Shown here piece by piece: positions 1 to 8,000 of a stretch of 8,569 nucleotides of DNA. The notes below the pieces were generated by a model. The model searched no databases and was not told the DNA's origin. It saw only the letters and a program-made list of their open reading frames with translations. The stretch spans positions 1 to 8,569 of the forward strand of contig CAJWPV010000040.1 in NCBI GenBank assembly GCA_913045395.1, read 5' to 3'. Each line of letters opens with the position of its first letter. Position 1 is the stretch's first letter. The position numbers and the translations under genes were made by a program. The stretch comes from an uncultured Verrucomicrobiota bacterium (GTDB lineage Bacteria; Verrucomicrobiota; Verrucomicrobiia; Limisphaerales; UBA1096).

Positions 1-64
1 CTATCGGTTAGGACGCCGCCCTCTCAAGGCGGAAAGACGAGTTCAATTCTCGTACACGCTACCA
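1..64 (+). tRNA. tRNA-Glu (anticodon CUC), 5' end outside the window
   Basis: This is the 3' part of a tRNA gene. The D-loop run GGTTAGGAC is visible, followed by an anticodon stem CCGCC (16-20) pairing with GGCGG (28-32) around the seven-base loop CTCTCAA. The anticodon is CTC at 23-25, which reads the glutamate codon GAG. After a four-base variable loop comes a T-arm with stem ACGAG (37-41) / CTCGT (49-53) and loop TTCAATT. The acceptor 3' strand ACACGCT (54-60) is followed by A61 and an encoded CCA at 62-64. The 5' acceptor strand and the start of the D-arm lie left of the window, so the acceptor stem cannot be checked. The identity rests on the anticodon and on the D-arm and anticodon-stem pattern typical of bacterial tRNA-Glu. 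Confidence 0.9.
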
Positions 65-92
65 TCTCGCTGATGCTGCGGCCGCCAAGCCA

Positions 93-461
93 ATGACTCC
101 CTTTCAAATCATCTTCACTCCCGCCGCCGCCGCAGAGTTGGGTACACTGCCCAAGGAGCTGCAGTTGGAGATTCTGGGGGACTTTCGCGGCCTGCCAAAC
201 GATGTTCGCAGCGATGAGATGGACAACTTCGGCCGGCTTAATCGCGACGGGCGGCACTTGTTCCGTTTCCGGCTCGGCAACTACCGGGTGTACTTTGAGC
301 GGCACGACCTGGGAGTGCTGATTCACCGCATCCTTCACGCGAAAAAACAGCTTAGGGATTTTCTTTACCGCAACAAACTGCCGGGCGGGGAGGACCGCAT
401 CCTGGAGGAGACACCGGAATTTTGGAAGCTGATCGAGTCGGCCAAGTCGAGCGCCTGCTAG
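93..461 (+). CDS. RelE/ParE-family toxin, apparently without an antitoxin
   Basis: The 122-residue product resembles type II toxins of the RelE/ParE superfamily, which act in the cytoplasm: RelE-like members cleave mRNA on the ribosome and ParE-like members poison gyrase. The N-terminus (FTPAAAAELGTLPKELQ, 8-24) matches the usual two-helix start. The core strands follow: GRLNRDGRHLFRFRLGNYRV (47-66), then FE and a strand ending IHRILHAKKQLRDFLYR. Arg60, Arg65, Lys84/85, Arg88 and Tyr92 are candidate active-site residues, but RelE-like and ParE-like action cannot be separated here. The protein is longer than the usual 85-95 residues because of a C-terminal tail (about 95-122) containing TPEFWKLIESAKSS. 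ATG 93 is the only ATG, GTG or TTG available in frame after the tRNA, and no Shine-Dalgarno sequence precedes it. The gene starts 28 bp after the tRNA CCA and no antitoxin gene lies on either side, so it is either an orphan or its partner is elsewhere. Confidence 0.75.
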   Translation: MTPFQIIFTPAAAAELGTLPKELQLEILGDFRGLPNDVRSDEMDNFGRLNRDGRHLFRFRLGNYRVYFERHDLGVLIHRILHAKKQLRDFLYRNKLPGGEDRILEETPEFWKLIESAKSSAC

Positions 462-462
462 G

Positions 463-1080
463 CTACTGTAGATCCTCGCCCAGTTCCACGTTCCAGTAGG
501 CCATGTCGAGAAAGTGCCGCCAGCTCTCGTGGTAGTGCATGCTGAAGCGCACCTGCATGAACGGATGCCAACGAGGTTTTCGAGGCTGCCGGATCAGGTG
601 CATCCCGGCCTGCTCCGGCGTGCGGTTGGATTTACGGGAATTGCACGGGACACAGGAGCAGACGATATTTTCCCACGAGGTCGGGCCGTCCTGTTGCCGC
701 GGCACGACGTGATCCAGATTCAGATCCCGCGTGTCATGTTTTTTGCCACAGTATTGGCAGGTGTTTTTGTCGCGCTGGAAAATATTGTGCCGCGTGAACT
801 TGACCTCCTTGCGCGGCATGCGGTCGTACACCATCAGCAGGATAACGCGCGGCAGGCGCAGCTTGATGCTCACGCCATGGATGCTCTCGGGATCCGGTTC
901 ATCCTCGGAAAAATCGGCCCACTGGTGAAAACCGAACGTGTTGAAATCGCCGTCCTCGCTGTGCACGACCTGCGCGTTGCCCTCAAAGAGCATCGTCAAT
1001 GCCCTGCGGGCGGAACAGATGTTCACCGCCTGCCAAAGCCGGTTCAATACCAGAACCGGCTGATGTAACAGCGCTTCCAT
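463..1080 (-). CDS. HNH endonuclease family protein
   Basis: The 205-residue product is a small soluble protein with a C-terminal HNH nuclease fold. Around residues 108-160 it has a first zinc pair Cys108-x2-Cys111 (CQYC), then LNLDHVVPR with the catalytic His124, then SWENIV with Asn138, and a second pair Cys143/Cys146 in CVPCNSRKSNRTPEQAG. This is the beta-beta-alpha-metal arrangement with a zinc knuckle, with Asn rather than His in the last motif position. Residues 1-80 (LVLNRLWQAVNICSARRALT and onward) form the N-terminal region commonly attached to stand-alone HNH proteins of this group. No methyltransferase or other restriction partner lies nearby, so a restriction role is not supported and the true substrate is unknown. 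The ATG at 1080 has no clear Shine-Dalgarno sequence. The gene converges on the toxin gene with 1 bp between stop codons. Confidence 0.85.
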   Translation of the reverse strand: MEALLHQPVLVLNRLWQAVNICSARRALTMLFEGNAQVVHSEDGDFNTFGFHQWADFSEDEPDPESIHGVSIKLRLPRVILLMVYDRMPRKEVKFTRHNIFQRDKNTCQYCGKKHDTRDLNLDHVVPRQQDGPTSWENIVCSCVPCNSRKSNRTPEQAGMHLIRQPRKPRWHPFMQVRFSMHYHESWRHFLDMAYWNVELGEDLQ

Positions 1081-1101
1081 GGCCGGAAAAGTGGCCGGGA
1101 A

Positions 1102-1129
1102 GCTATCACGGCCATTTCGGTGAAGTCAA
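1102..1129 (-). promoter_or_regulatory. Possible sigma70-type promoter for the HNH gene
   Basis: Read on the minus strand, TTGACT (1124-1129; five of six matches to TTGACA) is followed after 16 bases by GATAGC (1102-1107; a weak -10, three of six). Transcription would begin near 1095 and leave a leader of about 15 bases before the ATG at 1080. The same 121-bp divergent region must also hold the sulfatase promoter. On + I see only an isolated TATGCT at 1153-1158 without a convincing -35. Support is limited to the motif match and position. Confidence 0.3.
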
Positions 1130-1201
1130 ACACCTGCGCAAAACGAACAAATTATGCTTCAAACCGGCCCCTGCAGATGATAGTTGGGCGGCTCTATCCA
1201 C

Positions 1202-2698
1202 ATGAAAATACCGACAATCCTCCTCGCCACTTGCCTGCTTGCGCTTGGCCAGGCGCCGGCCGGGGCGGCCAAGCGACCAAACATCCTGTTCATGATGTCC
1301 GACGACCACGCCTCCGAGGCCATCAGCGCCTACGGCTCTTGGCTCAAGGATTACTGCCACACGCCGACCCTCGACCGGCTCGCCGCTGAGGGCATGCGCT
1401 TCACCAGCGTCTGCTGCAACAACTCCATTTGCTCGCCCAGCCGCGCCAGCATCATCAGCGGCCAATACTCACACGTCACCGGCGCACTCAACCTCGGTTG
1501 CCGACTCAAGCCGAACGCCCCGAGCTACATCCGTGAGCTTACCAACAGCGGCTACGATACGTGTGTCGTCGGCAAGTGGCACATGCAGCAGTTCCCGCGC
1601 GGCACTGGCGACTACGCGGTGACCGTTGGCCAGGGCAGCTACTTCAACCCAACACTGCATCGCCCCGATGGCAGCCAGGAAAAGTATGAGGGTTACTACG
1701 CCGACCGCTACGCCGACTGGGCGCTTAAATGGTTGAAGCAACGCGACAAGGAAAAGCCGTTTTACCTCAGCCTGCACTTCAAGGGACCACACGAATATTT
1801 TGAGTACCCCAAACGCTGGGCCAAGCTGCACGAGGGCGTGAAAATCCCTGAGCCGCCCAGCCTGCACGAGGACATCACCAAGACCAGCCCGTTGCTCAAG
1901 GGCAAACATTACTCGGTCATGTACGATGACGAGGGGCCAAAAAGTTTTTACCTCGTTTACCAGGACTACCTGGCCAAGCGCTCCGCTGATCCCACTGAAC
2001 GCCGCTCGCTTGCCTACCAGCACCTCATCCACAAATACCTGCGCTGCGTCGCCGCAATCGACGACAACGTCAAGCGCGTGCTCGACCACCTGCAAACCGA
2101 AGGCATCCTGGATGACACGCTCATCATCTACACCAGCGACCAAGGCTACTGGCTGGGCCAACACAACATGCACGACAAACGGCTCATCCTCGAGGAGTCA
2201 CTCAAGATGCCGTTTATCGTCCGATATCCAAAAGAGATCAAAGCCGGAAGCGTAAGTTCCAAACTCGGCATGAACATCGACTTCGGCCCAACCATGCTCG
2301 ACTACGCCGGCATGAACATCCCCAGCGTGATGCAGGGCGTGAGCCTCCGGCCACTGCTGAGGGGCGTCGAACCAACCGACTGGCGGGAGTCGATTTTTTA
2401 TGCCTACTACAATCGCCCCCCCAAGCATTGGGGCATTCGCACCGAGCGATACAAGCTGATCCGTTTCCCTGACACCGAGGCGGTTGAGTTTTACGACCTG
2501 CACGAAGACCCCGCCGAGATGTACAACCGCGCCGCCGAGCCGGCCTATAGAAAGCAGATAGCCTCCACCCAAAAACAACTCGACGCGCTGATGACCAACA
2601 CCGGCGTCACCCGCAAATTCCTCCTTAAAAAAATGGGCGACAACACCAAACCCCCCCCGCGCCTACACAAAAAACGCAATAATAGAAAAGTGAAGTGA
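1202..2698 (+). CDS. Secreted family S1 (formylglycine-dependent) sulfatase
   Basis: The 498-residue product is an exported arylsulfatase-type enzyme that hydrolyses sulfate esters, probably on a carbohydrate. Residues 1-23 form a signal peptide (MKIPTILLATCLLALG, then APAGAA). Catalytic features follow in order: metal-binding Asp34 and Asp35 in MMSDDH; Cys77 in CSPSR, the CxPxR site converted to formylglycine; Lys125 and His127 in GKWH; His197 in KGPH; Asp313-Gln314 in TSDQGYWLGQH; and Lys326 in DKRLILEESL. The DQG...HDKR...EESL arrangement resembles glycan sulfatases of the GlcNAc-6-sulfatase or mucin-desulfating type, but the substrate cannot be fixed. The C-terminus ends in GIRTERYKLIRF, a FYDLHEDPAEM segment and a basic tail. 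I chose ATG 1202 because it directly starts the signal peptide; an in-frame TTG at 1184 would add six residues. No strong Shine-Dalgarno sequence is seen. Maturation needs a formylglycine-generating enzyme, which is not in the window. Confidence 0.93.
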   Translation: MKIPTILLATCLLALGQAPAGAAKRPNILFMMSDDHASEAISAYGSWLKDYCHTPTLDRLAAEGMRFTSVCCNNSICSPSRASIISGQYSHVTGALNLGCRLKPNAPSYIRELTNSGYDTCVVGKWHMQQFPRGTGDYAVTVGQGSYFNPTLHRPDGSQEKYEGYYADRYADWALKWLKQRDKEKPFYLSLHFKGPHEYFEYPKRWAKLHEGVKIPEPPSLHEDITKTSPLLKGKHYSVMYDDEGPKSFYLVYQDYLAKRSADPTERRSLAYQHLIHKYLRCVAAIDDNVKRVLDHLQTEGILDDTLIIYTSDQGYWLGQHNMHDKRLILEESLKMPFIVRYPKEIKAGSVSSKLGMNIDFGPTMLDYAGMNIPSVMQGVSLRPLLRGVEPTDWRESIFYAYYNRPPKHWGIRTERYKLIRFPDTEAVEFYDLHEDPAEMYNRAAEPAYRKQIASTQKQLDALMTNTGVTRKFLLKKMGDNTKPPPRLHKKRNNRKVK

Positions 2699-2719
2699 GT
2701 TAGGCGCCTGGCCAAATGG

Positions 2720-4888
2720 TTATTCCAGGGTCTTTGTCCAGTTGATGAATTCCTGATGTTGGTCGGCTTGGAATCGGTTTGTGTCGTCGGGGGCAAGCCA
2801 AGCGAATGAGCCTTTGGCGATGCGCGGCTTGGCCGATCGGACTTTGTCGATGACTTCGACTACTGCGCTGAAATCGGCGTAACGATCGCGCTTGGGTGTG
2901 ACAACCAAACATGGCTTCGGCAGCACAAGGCCAAGCACATCATCGTAGTCGAGTGGCATCTCGCTCTCTCGTCCATCGAAGAGGCCAAGGCGCGGTTGCA
3001 GCGAGTGTTGTTCCCATAGTCGCCGGTTGCCGCCGGTCGCCCTAGCATTGGCGGCATCTCGCAACGGAGTCCAGCCACTGAAACAGGCCACGCCAGCGAC
3101 GCGATCATCGAGCGCACCGGCATACATCGCAGTCAGCGCGCCGCTTGAATACCCAAGCAGGAACACCCGCTTGATGTCGAACTCAGGGATCGCGCTTTTT
3201 GATGCACCCCTTCCCTCGACGGCGAAACTCACCGCAGCCCGGGCGTCCATCACCATCCGGCCAAGTTTCGACCAGCTCGGGTGGTTTTTGTAGAAGTCGC
3301 GACCCTCGAGCAGTCGCAGGCCAAAGCCGCATTGATCGTAGGCGATGACGGCGAAACCGTTCTCGGCCAAACGATGATAAACCGTGGTGCCTTGTACGCC
3401 GTAACCTTCGTTGTAGCCGCTATGATGGGAGAGCGGATGCAGCCAGACGACCACCGGCGCGGGTGTGGTCAGGCCTTCCTTAAAAAACAGGTTTCCACGC
3501 ACGCCGTGGCCAAAGCGGATTGGTACCCGGCGTACGCCCCTGGGCGTCCAGCGGTCGTGCGTCATCAAACTCGACTCGGCGTCAGTGAAAAAATCCGCTT
3601 GGTCGACCGGCGGCAAAGTCTTCGGTGCTTGGCCAAGCGACCATTTGATGCGTTCGATGGAAGGAGCGTTCTTGGCGATAGCTAGGCGGGCTGCATTTTG
3701 CTGGCTGCGCCACTGTTTCCAGTCGAAGTCGTGGATCAATTGCTCGGGAAAGTCCACGTGCTTGGTCAAGCCGCGGCCAAAAGCCAGGTCTATCCAATCG
3801 AGATTACGCTGCCGATCAGCCCGGCTGACCTGTTCCGGCGGCGGGCCGGATGAGTGGCCGCCTGTGCGGTAATCAATCCGCAGGTTTTGCTCCGCGCCGA
3901 GGAGCCGATAAACAGAGCGGCCTTCGATGTAGGCCTTCTCGACGGCAAAGGTCGGCTCAGCGCCGTCGTTGTGCGCGGTGTGAATCAGGCAGTGGCGCGG
4001 CGCGATCAGCCCATACCAGCCGTGGGCGTCGATCGGCAGTTCATTCTCGCGACCGGTAAAGTCGCGGAGCGATGGAAGAAACCATTCACTAGGAAAATCG
4101 GATGGCGCCTCGGCGTAGGTGTTGCGACTGGTGAACCGGTAAGGGCAGGACGCGGGTGAACCCGGACTGCGGGCGACGACGCAGGTAATGCGCTCATCGA
4201 AAGCGCCAGCAATCATCGCCTGTTTGCCGTAACGCGAAAACCCGATGATCGCGATTTTGTCGGCATCGATTTCGGCGACGGATTGATCACCCAGAAGATA
4301 ATCGATGCAGCGACTGGCCAGCCAACCCTTGGTGCTGATTTCAGTCCAGGTGGCCCTTGGATATTCCTTGCGTAGGGTCTGCCAGACGCTGTCGTAGCCC
4401 GGGTAGTCGGCCTCTCGGTGGTGACTGTCCACGCCTGGAAACAGGCAGACGGCGTAGCCGCGTTTCAGCGCATCCTCACCCCAGTAACGCTGATAAAACC
4501 GGGGCGCGGTAAGCAGCAGTGGAAACGGGCCGTTGCCATCAGGCAACCAAAGCGCCATCTCGAAGGCGACACGATTCGGAGTGGCCAGCGTGACGCGAAT
4601 TCGCCGCCGGATGGAACCATTATCGTGCACTTTTTCGCTGGTGACTTTGGCCCCGGTAATCTGCGGTGTTTCGGCGGGAAAACTGCCGATGAAATATTTG
4701 ATGAGCAACGAGCGGATTTCCTCCTGTCGCTCTTCCCAATCATCGATCGACTGAACCTTACGACCATCGAGAAACTCAAGCAGAGGCGGCAACTCAGCGC
4801 GTGTATACACTTCGCCAAGCGCCGTAAATGAACTCAACAAAACGGCGGAAACGAAAAGCCAAAGGCAAATTAAGCGCGATGTGTTCAA
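2720..4888 (-). CDS. Secreted tandem esterase: CE15-like domain plus second alpha/beta-hydrolase domain
   Basis: The 722-residue product is exported: residues 1-25 form a signal peptide (Arg5, then LICLWLFVSAVLLSS, with cleavage likely after ALG). The first alpha/beta-hydrolase domain (about 60-375) has the nucleophile Ser218 in GFSRYGKQAMIAGAFDER, a pattern typical of CE15 glucuronoyl esterases and related acetylxylan-esterase-like proteins. It also has acidic residues near NDGAEP (Asp308, Glu311) and His345 in GGHSSG. The second domain (about 450-722) has VVWLHPLSHHSG, the nucleophile elbow GYSSG with Ser581, Asp668 in TPKRDRYAD and His711 in ADQHQEF. Both triads therefore look complete. 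CE15 enzymes cleave glucuronate esters between lignin and xylan, but bacterial members are broader and the substrate here is unknown. The start codon is TTG: an in-frame TAG lies four codons upstream and the next Met is residue 111. The gene converges on the sulfatase gene with a 21-bp gap. Confidence 0.85.
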   Translation of the reverse strand: MNTSRLICLWLFVSAVLLSSFTALGEVYTRAELPPLLEFLDGRKVQSIDDWEERQEEIRSLLIKYFIGSFPAETPQITGAKVTSEKVHDNGSIRRRIRVTLATPNRVAFEMALWLPDGNGPFPLLLTAPRFYQRYWGEDALKRGYAVCLFPGVDSHHREADYPGYDSVWQTLRKEYPRATWTEISTKGWLASRCIDYLLGDQSVAEIDADKIAIIGFSRYGKQAMIAGAFDERITCVVARSPGSPASCPYRFTSRNTYAEAPSDFPSEWFLPSLRDFTGRENELPIDAHGWYGLIAPRHCLIHTAHNDGAEPTFAVEKAYIEGRSVYRLLGAEQNLRIDYRTGGHSSGPPPEQVSRADRQRNLDWIDLAFGRGLTKHVDFPEQLIHDFDWKQWRSQQNAARLAIAKNAPSIERIKWSLGQAPKTLPPVDQADFFTDAESSLMTHDRWTPRGVRRVPIRFGHGVRGNLFFKEGLTTPAPVVVWLHPLSHHSGYNEGYGVQGTTVYHRLAENGFAVIAYDQCGFGLRLLEGRDFYKNHPSWSKLGRMVMDARAAVSFAVEGRGASKSAIPEFDIKRVFLLGYSSGALTAMYAGALDDRVAGVACFSGWTPLRDAANARATGGNRRLWEQHSLQPRLGLFDGRESEMPLDYDDVLGLVLPKPCLVVTPKRDRYADFSAVVEVIDKVRSAKPRIAKGSFAWLAPDDTNRFQADQHQEFINWTKTLE

Positions 4889-4936
4889 ACCGCACTGCTA
4901 CCACTCCGGCCAAGCGGCAACAAGCCAATCGTTGTC

Positions 4937-4965
4937 ATAACAAACCCTATGGGACTTTATTTCAA
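4937..4965 (-). promoter_or_regulatory. Probable sigma70-type promoter for the tandem esterase
   Basis: On the minus strand, TTGAAA (4960-4965; five of six to consensus) is separated by exactly 17 bases from TGTTAT (4937-4942; four of six, keeping first T and last AT). Transcription would start near 4930, giving a leader of about 40 bases before the TTG start at 4888. A GGAG lies about 15 bases before the start codon, further away than an ideal Shine-Dalgarno sequence. I see no terminator hairpin in the 142-bp gap, so read-through from the upstream haem-protein gene is also possible. Confidence 0.45.
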
Positions 4966-5030
4966 CTCTTCACCCTCAACACAAGCATCGGGATCTTAAT
5001 TGTGTTCTTCATGGAGAATCCAGTCTGGCT

Positions 5031-8000
5031 CTAATTCATAGTGGCGAGGTAGGCAACCAGATCGCGAATCTGTCGCAGGTTAAGAATCGTTTTGGGGTCG
5101 GGCATCGTGCCAACGGGTTTCGATTGGGATTTAATTTCGGATGTGGCAAAGGATTCCCGTGAGTTGTCAGGTAGATTGACGGTTATGCCGTTATCACTCT
5201 CGCTCATCAACGTACCACTGACCGTGCGCCCGTCCGTGAGTTGCACTGTGACGATCCCGTAACCAGGGACGATTTCAGCCTGTGGATCGACGATGGACTG
5301 GAGCAGATATTCGCGCGAATGGCGTTTGGCGATGCCCTCCAAGCTCGGCCCAACCTGTTTGTCGATCTGTTTCAGCGCATGACACTTCGAGCATTGGGCC
5401 TGTGCGTGGCCGAAAAAGATACCACGACCTTTTTCGGCATCACCGCCCTGCAGGGCAACGCCATAGCGGGTCATGACACCCTCCTTGTTAATGGAATTTT
5501 GATACTGCTCCAGTTGCAACTTGAGCTCCGTGTAGTCACGCGTGGCAGTGGTGGCGGTTTCGAGAACTTCCAGCTGGATATCCGGAGCGATTCTCCCCGC
5601 GATCAGTTCCTTGACGAGTTGTTCGATGATCGACTTCTTTGACGGCAGCCTTGGCACCATTTTGATCGCCCGCTGCAGTTCAACGGTGTCACCGGAATTT
5701 TTGAGTGTCGCCAGCAGGTAGCTATTGACGGCAGACCTGCCCTGTTTGGCCCCCGTCAACTCCTGCGCGGCGACCACGCGAAGTTCAGGAGACTTGGAGT
5801 ACAGGGCCTTGACGCCGACCGAAGTAAACAGGGCGAGATCCTGTTTCCTTAGCCAGCGCAGCCATGCCTTGCGCACGGCGCTGCGTTGTCCTTCGTCCAA
5901 TATGAAGCCAGCCACTTGATCCCGTTGTGCCTTGTTCGGCTTGATGCTTTGTAATACCGCGATGGCTCGTCGCGAAACCTTGTCGTCAGCGTCATTTGCC
6001 AAAGACCAAATTTCAGGGCCAATAGCCGCACTGAGCGTGTCCAGGTCACCCGCTGGAATGGGAAAATAACGCCCGTCTATTGGATCCAGTGTCGATGCCT
6101 GCGGCCAGGATTGGAGGGCGTAAAGCGCTTCAACACGTAGAGCGCGACTCAAATTTGGAGTGGCTAGGAAACCGGAGATGCGCTTGGCGGAGGCGATGGT
6201 GCCGAGGCGACGATTGGCGGCAATTGCACGGACGTTAACCGGGGCCGAATGTTGCGGATCGAGCGCCGCCGCAACTGCGGCAAGGGCCTTTGGGTGCTCC
6301 ACAAAGGTTTGAGGTGCAGCTTCGTCGTAGATGGCTCGGACGGCGTCGCTCATGACTTGTGGTGAAGCATCGTTGACAAAGGCCGTCAATTCCTTGACGG
6401 CCCGTAGTCGCCTGAGGGCGACGACGGCAGCAATACGCATGGCCTCCGAAGGGTATCCGGCGTAGGCTTCCAGCTCTCTTGGTGTGGCAACGCCGACCAG
6501 GCCGGTGACGCCGGCATGGCGCAAAACGGGTTCCTTGTTGTCAGCCGCAACGATCAGTTCGGTGAGGGCGCCCAACGCATTCTTGCTCTTGAGCTTGCCG
6601 CAGGCGATGCCGGCCATCAGTCGCACGCGCGGCGACGGATCGCGAAGCAGGACAGGTATTCGGTTGTCGGGATCAAAGCCAAGCTCGCCTGCCCAGCGGG
6701 CGGTCTGGGCACGCAGTTCATCACTGTCGTCGGCACACAGAACCGCAAGCAAGTCCCGATCCCTGTGCTTAAGTTGACCAAGTCCCCACAAACTGTGCAG
6801 TCGCGGGAGAAACTCGGCCTTGCGATCCGCTGCCAAGACGTGCAGGGCCTTGATCTCACGACGGGCGACAAGTGCAAACTGCGCTTGCTGGCGGATTCGG
6901 CGATCGGTGTGGCCAAGAAGTGCAAGCAGTTCAACAACGGTCTGCTTGTTGAAGCCTTTGGCCAGGATCGCCTTTACCTGGACCATCTTCTGCGTATCGG
7001 TGCCTGCCTGCAGGGTCCACAGTTGGCTCATCCCGCCACTCGGCCTCCAGAGGGTGAAATAGAGGCGTCCATCCGGTCCAAAAGTCGACGTTAACACCTG
7101 CCAGGCGAGTCCTTGGATGGGGATGTGATCGCCCTGTCTTTTGAAACCGGCCCCGTCGGCGATCATCCTGAAGGCACGAATATCACCGTTTCCACCCAGG
7201 AAAAAATGATCCCTATAGGCGCCGCCCAGTGCCGTGCCCGGCTGAAACGAGAATGCGGCCGGGGCGTTCCAGCTGTTCTCAATGGCAGGCAGGAGGTGAG
7301 AAGGCTGACCCTTGTGAAATGGAACCCACATCTTCTCTACCAGCCACGGGTTGTAGAGGTCCTCCCGCGCAGCCCGAACCAGGGTGGTGTTCCGATATTG
7401 ATAATACATGCGCCATCCCGAGTCCGAACCTTCAGGCAGATAGACAAGACGCTCCCGCTCCCCTTGGAAATCAGCGTCATGGTCGACGGTAAAGATATTG
7501 CCATGGTTATCAAAATCGAAGTACTGGCAGTTGCGCAGACCACTGGCAAAAACCTCGAACTCGCTTCCGTCAGGGTTGCAGCGCAAGATGCAGCCGGAAT
7601 GCGGGTTACTGACACGCGTCCCCTTTTTTGTCAGGACATCCACACCACGATCGCCCATGCTCCAATAGAGCTTGCCGTCATAGCCTTGGACAATGCTGTG
7701 GAGGTCATGATTGCCGTAGCCGATGTGGGGGGCGAAGCCATGGGCAATGCTCTCCCTGCGGTCCGACACCCCGTCGCCATCTGTATCGGTCAACTTCCAG
7801 AGATCGGGAATAATCGTGGTGTAGACGTGTCCGTCGATCGGCGTGACGCTGTGGGCAACTCCAGTCAGGGCTTTGTTGAAGCCGTCGGCAAAAAGTGTCG
7901 CCTTGTCATACACCCCATCGGCGTTCTCGTCTTGCAGTGTGTAGATCTTCTCGCTGCGCACCGACAAGTCCCTGACGTCCACCTTGCCGTCACCGTTGTA

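Noticed and set aside
514..1068. A 184-codon open frame on + opposite the HNH gene.
   Set aside because: The minus strand carries a complete HNH zinc motif. The plus frame has no recognisable feature.
463..1080. The HNH gene as part of a restriction-modification or phage-defence system.
   Set aside because: No methyltransferase, specificity subunit or other defence gene is adjacent, and stand-alone HNH proteins of this form are common in the group.
1..1080. Integrated island at the tRNA 3' end.
   Set aside because: No integrase gene and no second copy of the tRNA 3' end are visible in the window.
1202..1240. Lipoprotein lipobox (LATC) in the sulfatase signal peptide.
   Set aside because: Thr before the Cys and the Cys at residue 11, inside the hydrophobic core, do not fit a signal peptidase II site.
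1469..2173. A 234-codon open frame on - opposite the sulfatase gene.
   Set aside because: It mirrors the sulfatase codons, is Val/Ala-rich without any motif, and overlaps the catalytic region of a clear gene.
2702..2729. Palindrome AGGCGCCT and a five-base CCTGG/CCAGG stem between the sulfatase and esterase genes, considered as a bidirectional terminator.
   Set aside because: The stems are short, the loop is 13 bases and no T-run follows on either strand.
4962..5012. A 16-residue minus-strand open frame (MKNTIKIPMLVLRVKS) in the gap before the tandem esterase.
   Set aside because: Too short, no clear Shine-Dalgarno sequence, and it ends across the proposed -35. A leader peptide cannot be supported.
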